This document shows, piece by piece, positions 11,900 through 23,656 of a stretch of DNA of 64,000 nt. The stretch's first letter is position 1. Each line of letters starts with the position of its first letter. The notes under the pieces were generated by a model, which saw only the letters and a list, made by a program, of their open reading frames with translations, was not told the DNA's origin and made no database searches. The stretch comes from Stagonosporopsis chrysanthemi. Its lineage: Eukaryota > Ascomycota > Dothideomycetes > Pleosporales > Didymellaceae. A program made the translations under genes and the position numbers. The stretch covers positions 1 through 64,000 of the forward strand of contig JAFISE010000028.1 of the NCBI GenBank assembly GCA_022560025.1, in the 5' to 3' direction.

Positions 11900-13994
11900 G
11901 TCGTGGCACTGAGCAAAGTCGGCGATAACGTGACTGGCGAAGCCTTGTCACCACGTGCTTAGCTGCGCACTGACTCCCAGCACTCTTCTTTCCGTTGTTC
12001 GTTTTTACGATTTCGACGCGCCTATGTTCACACGAGTTACGGCCGTCAGCTTCTTACGACATGCTTAATGATTCTTACGACGTGAACGGAAGACAAGACA
12101 GGCAGGTCATACTGCAGGCCAGCGATGGCCAACCCGTGTTTCCAAGCTTCAGCATATGTTGTCTTTTCCTTTGTCCGTGCCGCGGCGATTGATGGTTCCT
12201 GGTACGATGTAGAGTCTCGGTACATCTGACTCAGCATGTAGCATTTTCGTTTCTTTTGGTTCGAGCGACCACGTAGCGAGCGTTCTAAAGATGTGGATGG
12301 TCTGGTCCACGGCTGGCTCCAAGTTGTAGCGAATATGCTTCTGAACTTTGCAGAGCATTCCCTATGTGAGGTCTTACATTCCACATGACGGTGGGTGCAT
12401 GCTCCGTACGAATCGTGACTTCAGCGTGCTCGTGACCTCGTGTCGAATTTAGTCTCTGGACGGTGGCCAGCACTCATGCTGCAGCGCGCGCGTGCCTATC
12501 GAACGTGCGCAACTACGATACACGCAGATCCAGCGTCCGGTATCGTGGAAAGCTGGCGGAATTGCTCTTTTCGTGTTGCAGTCGTACAGTCGGCCCTTGA
12601 CCGGGGTATCCGTGTTCATGGGAGTCGCAGAAGTCAGCTCGAAGTGCGCACAGCACGGGCGACGAGCACCGTCAAAGAAGCAACGACACGCACGTCGAGA
12701 GGGAGAGCGGGCAGGAAGGGCAACAGCAGGAACAGTATTATTTCAGCAGCTTCGCTGGCAGTGGGACCAGCGGGCAACCATGCCATCTACAATTGAACAA
12801 CTCATCCTGCATTAGCGTATCCAGGAAATTGGTGTCTAGAGTGCGCTCATTGGCTGCTGCGTCGAGGGCCAGCTGTGCATCCCTGCCTTCGCGAACAGTG
12901 CTGGAATTGAAATGCTGGGTGTGGGAATGCGCGATGAGCATCCGACGCGTAAAATGTGGAATCTATCTCAAAACACGCGCAGATGGAGAGCCGCAGAGGT
13001 GTTGAGGCTGGTGCATCAGCCTTGTGGGTGCTGAGTGGAGTCAGTCAACGGTGCTGCAGACCGCAGACGCGCTGGGGTACTGTAGCGTGCCACAATTCGA
13101 GCATGGGTCAGCGGAGATCAAGGTCGTTGCACTATCAAAACATCATGTCGTCGCTATCTCAGAGCCATGTGCACTCAAGACTTCACCCCAGGTAAGAACG
13201 CGCGATGGCACCGTCTCACCAGCGACCACGCTGGCGTACGCCCAGCGACAAGAGCTTGGAGAGCACTGCTCAAGGCTTGAGGTCAAACCCACGACGATTG
13301 CGTATGTGAATTCCGCAGCGCGACGGCCAAAACTTACCGGCGAGACTCGTATACGGAGTAAGCAGACCACGAACATTCGAGGCTGCTAGGCTCTAGCGAA
13401 GCTTCGACAGTCATCCGCCTGCGAGCTCAGATCTCCACCTCGGTCGACCAAGCCACCGCGGGCCCTGCAGAACATCAGCAGTTCAGCAAAACCTCGTTCC
13501 TCCTGCCAATCATAGCGCGCCTGGCTTTGCCATTGCCTGTCGCAATCCTCTCCGTCGCAGCCGGACTAGCTCCTGCCAAGTGCACAGCCGCACCGATCGT
13601 CAAAGAGGCGGGCCTGTTCCAGCATTTAGACTTCGTCATACCCACCTGGGAGCTCTTACCCGCGGCCCACCAGCTTCCAACACCCTCTCACAGCTCTCCA
13701 GACGCCTCTAGTTTCGACCGGATAAACGGCCAAGACAGCACAAAGATGCCTGCTTTAGTTGCTCGGCAAATCTACTATGATGATGAGTACGTTTTCTCTG
13801 TGTGGCTTTGCATTTCCCTGCGTTGGTCTCATATAACCTCGTCACTCACCCCGGCTCCTGCGAACGGCCGTAGAAGACGTCAGTCCTCATCATCCCCAAC
13901 ACCCATACCTCTCTACTTTCCGTTTTACCTTTGAGTTCCTCCTCAACACTGAGTCTCTCTTCTCACATTGAGTTCCTCTTCTCAACACACCATC
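11900..13994. other. Two-kilobase intergenic region
   Basis: No gene is supported. Overlapping open frames at 12440-12815 and 13024-13389 look random, with high Arg/Ser/Cys and no domain. A possible alternative first exon of the RCR gene starts at 13746 (MPALVARQIYYDDE followed by a GTACGT donor). The stretch 13870-13994 is C/T-rich and resembles a fungal 5' leader. Confidence 0.45.
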
Positions 13995-14573
13995 ATGCTC
14001 TCCACATCATCAACACGGTCGCGGCTGTTGCTGTTAGCAGCTCTATCCACACAGTTCACTAACGCTGTCGCTCAAACAAGATGCTATGTTGATAGATACG
14101 GGACGAGGCGTTGCTATCGCCAGTCTGCCTGGAACTCCTGGGTACGATGGGTCGTTCTAGCAGTCGTCGTAGTTGGCTTCCTGCTCCTCTTCTTCCTCTG
14201 CAGGTAAGCATAACACACTTCCACGTTCACCACGACCCTGTTACTAATGATATACAGCTGCATAACCGCTCGTCGCAGGCGCAAGGCCGGCCGCCAACCC
14301 TTCTACGGCACAGGCTGGGCCGCGCGCCCTGGCAACTACAACACCGCTCAGCCCTACTATAACAACAACTACAACTCCAACGCTGCCCCTGCGCCTCCCT
14401 ACTCGGCCGCAACAAATAACAATAACGGCTATTACGGTAACGGCGCAAACCAGAGCTACTACGGCCAGCAGAACGGCGTCGAGCTGCAGAGCCCCCAGCC
14501 TACGTACGGTGGCAACCAGCAGTACGCACCGCCTGCGGGTCCACCTCCTGGCAAGGACGGCATCATCCGATAA
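13995..14573 (+). CDS. RCR-family membrane protein (Congo-red-resistance type)
   Basis: Two exons, 13995..14203 and 14258..14573, giving 174 aa. In order: an N-terminal hydrophobic stretch ending ...NAVAQ that could be a signal peptide, a short Cys-containing lumenal part (RCYVDRYGTRRCY), one transmembrane helix (WVVLAVVVVGFLLLFFLCSC, spliced across the intron), a basic ITARRRRKAGRQPFYGTGW motif and a Pro/Asn/Tyr/Gln-rich cytosolic tail. This is the layout of the RCR family, whose yeast members (Rcr1/Rcr2) affect chitin deposition and sorting of plasma-membrane proteins. An alternative start from an upstream exon at 13746 is possible, so the N-terminus is less sure than the rest. Confidence 0.82.
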
Positions 14574-15443
14574 GCGCGTACTTGCCACATCGACGCGCAA
14601 CACAACAAATGCTGTCTATGGTGGCACGGCGGCGTTCTCGGTGCTTTTTCTTCAATTCGCAAGGGTGAAATATTTCCCTTATTTCAGACTCAAATTCAGG
14701 TTCATTCTCGCGTAACGGTATACCTCTAGTTAATGTTTTCGGGCTTGTACATTTGGGTTTTGGTTGCTCCACACGGAGTAGAGCGGGTAGCGGGAGCGAG
14801 CACGAAAGCCACAGTGGACACCTAGCTGTGCGATCTGTAGAATAGGAATTCACGATATTATTTTTTCAATCTTGCCGGAGATTTGCTTTCTTTGATGGGG
14901 ATTGTGCGGCACGCTTGGGCTCGTTTCCGATGTTCAATCCCGACATTTGGATGTGGTGTTGATACAGAGGAGCTTGTTTCTTCTGAGCGATCATTTTCAC
15001 GAAGACCAGAGCGCTGTGTTGGCCACAACTTGCTGTTGCCTAAGATGCATGACATGTCGAACATACCTATCCTTATACGAATGAAGCACCTGCTACTCTC
15101 TATATGTTAGCCTGTCGGACTCAGACTCAACCGTGTTCTTAAACGTATATGGTAATCGTAGCCAGCATAGGATTATACGTTACCTAGCATCGGTCGCTCA
15201 GAAGAGACGAGTCCCTTCATAATAAGACTTTGGACTGGAACAATTGTGCACGGCAGGGGCTCAAATCATAGCAGTTAATCCTTGCTTGGACAATTGAAGT
15301 TGGTATATTCAGCTACAAACAGACTCCTGACACCAGTTGCTGTATAAACAGCTCATGCAAGACGACGCTGAATTTCAGCGCGTGCCATTATCATAATGAG
15401 AGACTTTACATCATGCCAACTACCTTGGCATGTTCAAACACAA
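14574..15443. other. Convergent intergenic region
   Basis: Separates the RCR gene (plus) from the 3' end of MCM2 (minus). It is relatively AT-rich. I see no coding region, repeat or RNA gene. Confidence 0.55.
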
Positions 15444-18133
15444 CTACGCAGCCGCTCGCTGAGCGTTACGGCCAGCTCTTGCGGGCGCGCGAACGGCACC
15501 GGGCCTGTTCAATGTGTACTTGGCAAACGACCTTGCCAGGGCCTTCTTCGCGCTGACCTTTTGCGAGCCGACGAACGAGTCGACAGTGACAGCGATGGCG
15601 CGGTCGATATCTTGCGACGAGCAGTAGTCAGAGAGGCGCATCTTGCAGAATGCTTCTGCGATACGCAGAATGGCTTCAAGATGGCGGACCTTGGCATGTC
15701 AGCATTTGTTTCGGCGTGAGTTTGTAAATAAATTGTACTCACAGTGATGGGATACGCTCCGGTTGCCATCGACTCGCGACGCATGTCAGCGAACAGACGA
15801 GCGACCTTGTCTTGATCGATCTGGTAGAGCTTGGGCCTGCACTTCTCACGAGCATAGAGAATGTACTTCCTCAACAACTCCTGTGGGATCTCTCCCTGTT
15901 TGCGAGCGGTCTCCTCTTCATCGACTTCCATACCCTCGCCATCGTCGCCATCTTGCGTCGCCTTGGCCTTGTCCGAGTAACCATAGGCAGAGTTGACGAG
16001 CGGATGCGCTCGGCCGTGAGAGTTGACAACAAATTTGGCCAGACGCTCGTCTTCCTTGGGATCGACGGTATCACGGACGACACACAGGATGTCGAAACGT
16101 GACAAGATAGGCTCGGTTAGTTCGACGTTCTGCGAAAAGGGGATCGTAGAGTTGTAGCGTCCGCCAATCGGATTGGCAGCTGCGACGATAGAGCAACGAG
16201 CCTGTAGAGTAGTAACGATACCAGCCTTGGAAATGGAGATAGTCTGCTGCTCCATGGCTTCGTGAATTGATGTGCGGTCTTGGTCGTTCATCTTGTCGAA
16301 CTCGTCGATGAGACACGTGCCCTTATCAGCAAGCACCAATGCACCTCCCTCCAGAGTCCACTCGCTCGTCATTGGGTCGCGGCGGACGGAGGCTGTCAGA
16401 CCGACAGCAGAAGCTCCCTGGCCTGTGGCGAAGACCGCACGGTGGGCCGTCTTCTCGACGTACTTTAGCACCTGAGATTTGGCTGTACCTGGGTCTCCGA
16501 GAAGTAAGACGTTAATATCACCACGGATAGAATGGCGACCAGCAGCCTCTTTGCTGACACCACCGAAAAGGGACAGCGCAACAGCTGTTTTGATGTCGGT
16601 GTGGCCGTAGATACTTGGTGCAATCGAGTTAATGAGCTTGTCAACAATTTTAGGATCCTTGGCCAGCTGTCGAATCTCGCGCTCGTCATCGTCCGTCAGT
16701 CGGAAACCAGCCAGCTGGTCGTGAGACTTGACGACGTAGTTCGCCTCGAGGATTGTGGCAAAGACTGGGAAACCATTCTTGTTGTTGAGAGCAGCATCGT
16801 AGTTGTTCCGGTAAATACCAGTGACCTCAATCTCCTCGCCCGGCTTCGCAGAGTCAATCAAGTCCCAGAGCAGAATCACCTCACGGTGACGGGGCAAGCG
16901 ACCAGCTGGGACGGTTCCTGGCGACTCTTGCAGTGTGAGCTTCTGGTAATTGCGATACACTGTTCGCTCCGAGTTGACCGTGAAAGGACCCCTGGATTGG
17001 CAAGTTTGACAGAAAGAGATTTTGACCTCGACGTTCGAGTCCTGATGGAAAGGACCCAGTGTTGTTCCGCACTTTGTACAATCGAACTTGACATACTTCA
17101 GTTGGGGGAAGACGCCGCTACGGCGGGTAACGACTCCGCTGACACGGACCAAACTATTCAAATGAGACTGACGAAGTTGGCGCAGAGTGTACTGGACAGG
17201 TACATCTGTGATTCGGACGTGGATCTCGTTGTGGATGCGCTCGTAGTCGGGGTAGTGGAGAAGTACGACTTCCATGGCAACTTGGTCGAAGATCTTGAGC
17301 ATTTCTGTGGGTGTGTTCGCAAGCCAGTATGCGAGTGTCGCCTTTGACTCGGCCAGGTGATCGAATGACACTTCCAGCGATTCGGCGTTGACCTCACCAA
17401 GTGTGCGGATGCGCGTGCCGTACACTGATGTCCCGTTCTCATCCGTATATTCTGTCAAAAATAACTTGAACTCGCGGTAAATGGTACGGGCGACCTGCGG
17501 CTGGGCCACCCAATCAGTCAGGTTGTTAGCTTTTACGTCGGTCAGGGCCTCCAAGGTGAGCTCCTCGTTCATGATATCATCGCCCATATCCATGTCATCT
17601 TGATCTTCGTCATAGCGATGCCTTCGTACACGACGGCGGCCCTGTCCCATGAGATCGGCTAGGCCATCCTCATCATCGTCTGGCAAGAAAGCAGCTGGCA
17701 TACGGCGTCTAGCTTCTCGATCACGGGCATTGAGACGTCTCTCAAGCTCTCTTCTTTGATCAAGTGTGAGTTCGTCGTATTCGCCTTCGTCGTCAATACC
17801 ATCGCCCTCGTATGCATCGTTCTCTCGCCTGTTGTAGTCGTTCTCGAAATCGTCGGCAAAAAGGTCAATGCCCTCTGCTTCCTCTGCATCTTCGTCCAGG
17901 TCGTCTACGTCGCGGATAATGTCGTCATCGTCAAGCATATCTGCGTCGTCGTCCTGAGGCAGCATTGGCGGCGAAGAAGCCATGGCTATCTGTGGTCAGG
18001 TGTCTATTGCTCCTTGCTGGTGATCGCACTTACGGCTTGACGGCGGGAGCGCGCCAAAGGATGAGAGCCCATCATCGCGAGCACGCTTGTTGTTACTCCG
18101 GCTTGGGGCTGCCCCACGGTTTGCAGAGGACAT
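15444..18133 (-). CDS. MCM2: DNA replication licensing factor MCM2
   Basis: Subunit of the MCM2-7 replicative helicase, loaded at origins in G1. Three exons on the minus strand: 18133..18034, 17985..15743, 15689..15444; 862 aa, the usual fungal size. Exon 1 supplies MSSANRGAAPSRSNNKRARD, a basic N-terminus. The conserved SSPMASSPPMLPQDDD is formed across the 48-nt intron, so the ATG at 17983 is internal. Acidic histone-binding N-terminus, zinc finger CTKC...CQTC near residue 330, Walker A GDPGTAKSQ, Walker B LIDEFDKM, arginine finger SRFD. The last intron (15690..15742) must be spliced to recover ITVRHLEAILRIAEAFCKMR, the winged-helix region. The upstream region carries E2F/MBF-like sites. 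Confidence 0.97.
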
Positions 18134-18566
18134 GTTGGAGCGCAAAGGAGGAGAGCTTAGTCGTCAGCGATTGTTTGGACGGAGGAGCAGGGGCTAGATC
18201 GCTGCTGTTGTGAGATATCTCCCGTGGTGTTTACGTACCTCATATCGTGTCAATGCACAATCAGACCTCGTTGACAAGGGTATAAAGGCGCAGAAAGGGG
18301 ACGTGAGTAGGTGGGGAGTATCTGATGTGGGGTGTGATGAGGAAGTCACGTAGGTCGCGCGTAAATTCGCGCCTTCTGTAGCAACACGCGCTTCCCAAGC
18401 GCTAGGCCGAATCAGGGCTTAATTGGTTCAAGCTGATGAGCTCCAGCATCTTGACCAGTGCGACACCAGTACGACATTGCTTTGTGTTTTGGTTATTCTA
18501 GAGAATAATCGAAGCTTGCGATTACATCATCTCTATTGCGCACACCGGAGATATCCACACGAAGTC
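18134..18566. promoter_or_regulatory. Divergent promoter of MCM2 and the UBR7-like gene
   Basis: A 433-bp region between two start codons. It contains GCGCGTAAATTCGCGCC-type sequence at about 18357-18373 and a TATAAA at 18281-18286 on the plus strand. No coding region. Confidence 0.55.
18363..18373 (+). promoter_or_regulatory. E2F/MBF-like G1/S site (AAATTCGCGCC)
   Basis: AAATTCGCGCC matches the E2F-type TTSGCGC core recognised by MBF/SBF-class regulators. GCGCGTAAA overlaps just upstream and ACACGCGC lies at about 18384-18391. The position 230 bp from the MCM2 start fits G1/S control of licensing genes. Binding is inferred, not shown. Confidence 0.5.
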
Positions 18567-20343
18567 ATGGCCGAGCCACACTCCACAACTGATTCCGCGA
18601 AGCCGCGCACCAGCAGCATGTCGCAAATGTCAGAAAGCTCTCAGACGGCAGCAGAGTGAGCATATTCCAAATACTCTAAGGAATCCGGCTCATAACGCTA
18701 CTACAGATTCATCAAAGAGCAGCTCAGCCTCGAGGCAGAAGCACGCGAGGCTCTCCCCTACGTCAGTCCTAGGCTCTCTTGATCGCAGGTGCTACACAAC
18801 TGACAACTAGCAGCAATTCGACACATGCACACGCGGCCTCGGTCCTCTTCGACAGAGTCTATACGCTTGCCTCACGTGCAGCCCACCTCCCGCCAGCGAT
18901 GCGCAGGTCTATACGCCCGCAGGCGTCTGCTACTCGTGCTCGATATCCTGCCACGGCGAACATACCCTCGTCGAGCTTTTTAACAAGCGCGACTTCGTCT
19001 GCGATTGCGGCACAACCCGCATGCCAGAGAATATGCCCTGCACTTTGCGCCTGAACTCGAAGACTGGTCAGAAGGGAGACGTCACAGGCGAAGAGGCTGC
19101 GAAAAGCAACAAGTACAACCAAAACTTCAAAAATAGATTCTGTGGCTGTGGCGAGGACTATGATGCACACCAAGAGAAGGGCACCATGTTCCAATGCTTG
19201 GGGCTGGGAACTGTCGATGAAGGTGGTTGCGGCGAGGACTGGTGGCATCCAGAATGTCTGGTCGGTTTCACCCGTGAAGATTACGCGAAGTCGCTCGAGA
19301 AGTCCGAGACGATCAACACAAATTTTGTAAGTACAACCGTCGAAGTCAATGAACAGGCGAAAGGTGAGAGTGAGACGACGTCGGCAGCACCTGTACTTGA
19401 CGCGGGAGCACTTGAACGAAACGGTGTAGATGGGAACGATGTAGTGGCTGAAGCGGAGGAAGTCGAAGAGGACCCGCCACTGCCTCCGGGCTTCCCACCA
19501 GAGGATGATTTCGACCACTTTCTCTGCTACAAGTGTGTTGGAGCAAACCCTTGGATTAAGCGATATGCTGGTTCGCCTGGCTTTCTGGCACCAGTGTATA
19601 CTGAAAAGGCTCTCAATGCTGCTCAGCCCGCAGAAGCCGTCACAACGACAGACGCTGCGACGAACGGCGACCCCAAGAAGCGCAAAGCATCTGACGATAA
19701 CGAAGACGGACCTACAGACTCATCTTCATCTGTCCCGCTTCCAGCTAAGCGCCAGAAGGCCGAAGATACTACTGGTGCACTATCCAGCATTCCTGAAGAC
19801 ACTGCCACGCCAAATATATCAAAGATCGGAGATGCAACGACCTGCAAACACGCATCTCTCCCGCCCCTTCCCACCTCGGCCCAGACCAATCCCTTCTCTC
19901 TCTTCTTCAAGCCCGACTTTCGCGAGCACCTCTGCCACTGTCCCACGCACTTCGCCCTGCTCAAACCCCACCCGCAACTTCTCGAAGAAGAAGACACCTA
20001 TGAACCTCCCATCTCCGAAGCCGGCGACGAAGGTGCAGCATCGGTTGGTACCGGCTCGCTGCTCGATCGTGGCGAAGCCGCATTCAGCAACATGGACCGC
20101 GTGCGCGCGATTCAGGGCGCGATGGCATACGCGCAGCTCAAGGACAAGGTGAGCGCCTTCCTCAAGCCCTTTGCAGAAAGTGGGCAGGCGGTTGGTGCGG
20201 AGGACGTCAAGGCGTACTTTGAGAAGTTGAGGGGTGATGCGCAGGGCATTCAGGAGGCTGCTGTTGGGGCGAAGGAGAACAGGGATGGAGAAGATGACGG
20301 GGGTGCTGATGGGGGGAGTAGGAAGGAGCAGAGCGGATATTAG
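18567..20343 (+). CDS. UBR-box/PHD-like protein, UBR7 (Mlo2) homologue
   Basis: Putative E3 ubiquitin ligase of the UBR7 family (fission yeast mlo2). Exons 18567..18655, 18707..18761 and 18814 (or 18811)..20343, about 557 aa. The UBR zinc box runs from CTRGLGPLRQSLYACLTC through CYSCSISCHGEH to FVCDCGTTRMPENMPC, roughly residues 52-122. A PHD-like zinc region follows with FCGCGEDYDA, MFQCLG and EDWWHPECL (about 160-205), then CYKCVGANPWIKRYAG. The middle and C-terminus are acidic and disordered, with a KKRKASDD nuclear-signal-like stretch. The acceptor of intron 2 is a tandem TAGCAG, so two isoforms differing by one Gln are possible. It is divergent from MCM2. Confidence 0.9.
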
Positions 20344-20783
20344 TCTTTCATTTGGGGCGTTGGATGAGGATGATACCAGGTTCGCGTAATGAGAGACGAG
20401 AGACGAGCGAATTTCGTATTGTCAACTGGGATATCTTTCTGTCTAGGCTACACATAGAATACACGATACTCAGTCAATGCACTACGTGTGCAAGCAGTGA
20501 GCATCTGGCCTTGCTTCAGGCATCAGCGCGTTCGCGGCTGCTGGTACCGATCACAGATAACAGGGCTGGACTTGAGGGAACTCAAAGCGCACAGCAATCA
20601 GACACCTCACAAGCTAATCCACAATGACCACATCGGTAGAAGTAGTACTTCGGATTATAGTCCAGCTACATACAAATATCTCTCTCGGGTATCAAATTCA
20701 ATGCTGCTACATTACTCGTAAAACATTCACTCTCTTCTCTCCACGTTGTTCTTTCTCCTTCCTCTCAGCGTCCTATAGCGCAC
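20344..20783. other. Convergent 3' intergenic region
   Basis: Sits between the UBR7-like gene (plus) and the Ser/Thr-rich protein gene (minus). No gene is seen; probably two 3' UTRs. Confidence 0.55.
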
Positions 20784-22478
20784 TCACCCCGTCACAGTAG
20801 CGGTCACAGTCGCGGTAACAGTTTCCTTCTCCTTCTCCGTGACGGTGACCGTGAAGATCTGGCTCGGCGCGATGGGCGTGATGATCAAGGGGCCCTCGGT
20901 TGAGGAAGCTGTGGGTAGCGGCGCCGGTGGGGCGTCACTCGGGGGCGCAGGCGCGTCGCCTGTTGGCGGTGGTGCCGGCGCTTCTGTGGGGGATGGCTCG
21001 ACGTTTGTGATGGCGTAAGAAGTTCCTGAGGAGGCCTCGCTTGAAGGAAGCACTGAGGTTGAGACGGCGGTGCTGGAGAAAGGGGTAGGTGTTGGCTGAA
21101 CGCTGGCTGTGGCGGAGGGTGCTGACGAGGCGATGCTTGATACGATTGACGATGCGGCGATGCTGGATACAATCGATGAAGCGGCGAGAGTTGATGATGA
21201 GGGCGCAGCGGAAGGTTTAACGGCTTGCGATGAAGTAAGGTGAGCTGACGATGCGACCGAGGTCTCCTCGAGAGCAGAGGACGGCGAAGGCGGGACAGTT
21301 GTGTACTGTGTGACGATAACGACAGGCGGAACTGGCAGCGATGTGGAGGGTAGGAGCTCAGCTGGAGATGATGCCGTGGCCGAAGATTCAGGAGAGATAG
21401 GAATGGCTGCAATTGCTGAGCTCGGAGCGAGGGCTGAGCTCATCGGGACGCTGGATCTGAGGCTTGAAGACAGCGTCGCGCTTGCAGAATCAGAGGCAGT
21501 AGGAGTGGGGAAGACGGTAGTGTACAGGGTTTTGGTGACAACAAGACGAGATGAGGTTGTCACGGTTGTGTTTCCTAGAGCCGGTAGGGACGACACAATG
21601 GAGCTTGCCGCGGTGCTGCTAAGAATTGACGTGCCTTGAGGCGCACCAGGGTAAGTGAACGCAGGCATTCCTGTACCATTCTGAGCAGGCTGACTTGCAG
21701 TGGTGGAAGCGATCGCGCTAGAAACGACCAAACTTGAGGGCACTGAACTCTCGACGACAGAGCTGGCAGCAACTGAGCTAGCGAGAATAGTGCTTTCTGT
21801 ACTAGATGCTGTTGTTGCGGGCTCCTCGGGCGAGTATGTGAACATCGGAGGTGTGTAAGAGGTAGCGCTCTGCGCTTCACTCTCCACTTCCGCCTGCGAG
21901 CTGGACAGACCCTTCGCGGGGACACCGTTCAACGCCTGACTCTCCGTAGGGATTGACGATGGAGCAACAACATTTTCTGTAGTCGCGCTTGACTGTGTCT
22001 CCGATGTAGGGATAGGTGCGGGAGGAATAATATACGAAGTCGACAAGAGAACTTCCGGTGTTTGTGTAGCGATGGCTTGTCCGTCCGGCAACAGGAACGT
22101 TACACCGGGCGATGTCTCGGTGAAGACAGTCGGCTGGACGGGTGCGATAATGACAGCAGTCTCTGCATTGGCGTATGGCTCACTTGGGGATGCTCGTGGT
22201 GACTCAAAAAAACCAAATACGGGCTTTGGCGTAGGTTCACCGGTGGGAAGTATTGTCGATAAGGTTTCTTCAGCTGTGTAGAGGGACTGGGAGACCTCGA
22301 CGGTTGGCAAGGCTATGGATGTTGAGTTTGTGTAGCTGGAGAATCTGCTTTGATCAGTTGTGACCCTCCGAAATTGGTGGGCGACTTACAACTGTCTCCT
22401 GTGACCCTTTGGTATCGGGCCTCCAAGAACGACATGGGAAGAAGCTGCCAGCAGCAAGAGAGAAGTAAAGCGAGCCAT
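20784..22478 (-). CDS. Secreted Ser/Thr/Pro-rich (mucin-like) protein
   Basis: Exons on the minus strand 22478..22390 and 22344..20784 (intron of 45 nt), 549 aa. Exon 1 encodes a clear signal peptide (MARFTSLLLLAASSHVVLGG), which the longest single open frame misses. It is followed by KGHRRQ, a possible Kex2 site. The rest is Ser, Thr, Ala, Pro and Val with short imperfect repeats such as ASSIVSSIAASS, as in heavily O-glycosylated cell-wall or secreted proteins. The C-terminus ends in TVTEKEKETVTATVTATVTG with no hydrophobic tail, so a GPI anchor is not supported. No enzymatic domain is visible and the function is unknown. Confidence 0.8.
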
Positions 22479-23656
22479 CTCTGATGATCTCGTGGATTAA
22501 GAAAAGAAAGTGGAGAACGAAAGAACCGCTCACGTTAACGACTGGTTGAGAGCAGAAACATAGAGATCGAAAGTGACGAAGGGAATAGTCAATTATGAAG
22601 GCAACGATCGACGAAATTGACACTACTGCATTCAAAGACGGAGAAAGAAATGGAGAGACCGTTGGGCCTAGTCAATCGACAACGCACGATTTTGGAGCCC
22701 TACTGTGCGAGACTCACCGCTCGCAGGGGCGTTCTCTGGTCTTGAAGCATCGAAACCCGCTCGACTCTACGTCTGGACCTACAATAGCTTCTCGTGTAGC
22801 ACTGGCCCATTTGGCCTCATATAGAAGGCGGCACCGGGTTGTTTCCGAAAATACGTGACTTTGGTTGGAGGATTGGCCATCGTACTTTCAAAGAAGTGAC
22901 CCTGGTGTTTCAGACTGGGGCTACTGTACGGCACTCTTGAGCCAATCAGACGGCGTCGAGCTATTGCAGCCTCGCCGTCTGGCGGCTCCCCGAACAACGA
23001 CATCCCCTTCATGGCTACGCAAGCGACTAATCGGCCCACGGCATTGCAGTGAGGCTCAGCGGGCTTTTTCTGTTCATTCGTCATTGATGGGGTTCTAGAC
23101 TCAAGGCTGGCACGCAAAGTCTGCCAACGCCAGCATCACGACCTCGTCGCGTAGGCACCCACACGCGCCACGTAGACAGCAAGACTGCATCCGTTCAGGC
23201 CTGTCCGCATGATACAAGTAGCGCATGCAACTGCCAGGTCCTCTCGGGATCACGGCCATCTGATGCATGTGCGCCTTATCCTTTCGAAGGCCTCGAGATG
23301 GCGAAACGAGGTTCAGGAAGGAGACAGAAAAAACACGCCTCTTTCAAAATTACTCTTCCATCGACATCGGGACTCACGCCCCAGCCCTTTGCTTGGTCCA
23401 GTGTGCAATTGTATCGTGATTTTGCGTCCAAATCTGAGTTTAGGTGGTCGAGCACGTGCCGCTCCTTGTCGTTGCTGTGGTGACTTCCTGTAGCGAGGCG
23501 GTCAAAGCAAAATACGGCGTACCAGCCTTCACACTCCGTAGATCGAATCGACGTCACGGTAGGCCGCGTGCTTTGCTTGCTTTTACGCGTTTGTATATTT
23601 GTATTTCCTACCCTACTTTTGCGCGCGCGTCTTAGCATTGCTCCGACGTAAACAAC
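22479..23656. promoter_or_regulatory. Divergent upstream region of the mucin-like gene and kinesin-10
   Basis: About 1.2 kb without a convincing gene. Open frames at 22779-23117 and 23276-23638 lack domains and conflict with each other. The kinesin-proximal end holds cell-cycle-type motifs listed separately. Confidence 0.5.
23585..23590 (+). promoter_or_regulatory. MluI cell-cycle box (ACGCGT) plus E2F-like TTTTGCGCGC
   Basis: A perfect ACGCGT lies 67 bp before the kinesin start codon, and TTTTGCGCGC follows at 23617-23626. Both are MBF/E2F-class motifs. For a mitotic kinesin this suggests cell-cycle-dependent expression, an inference from motif and gene function only. Confidence 0.5.

Noticed and set aside
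12440..13389. Several 100-120-codon frames
   Set aside because: They overlap each other, have random composition (Arg/Ser/Cys) and no signals of splicing or domains.
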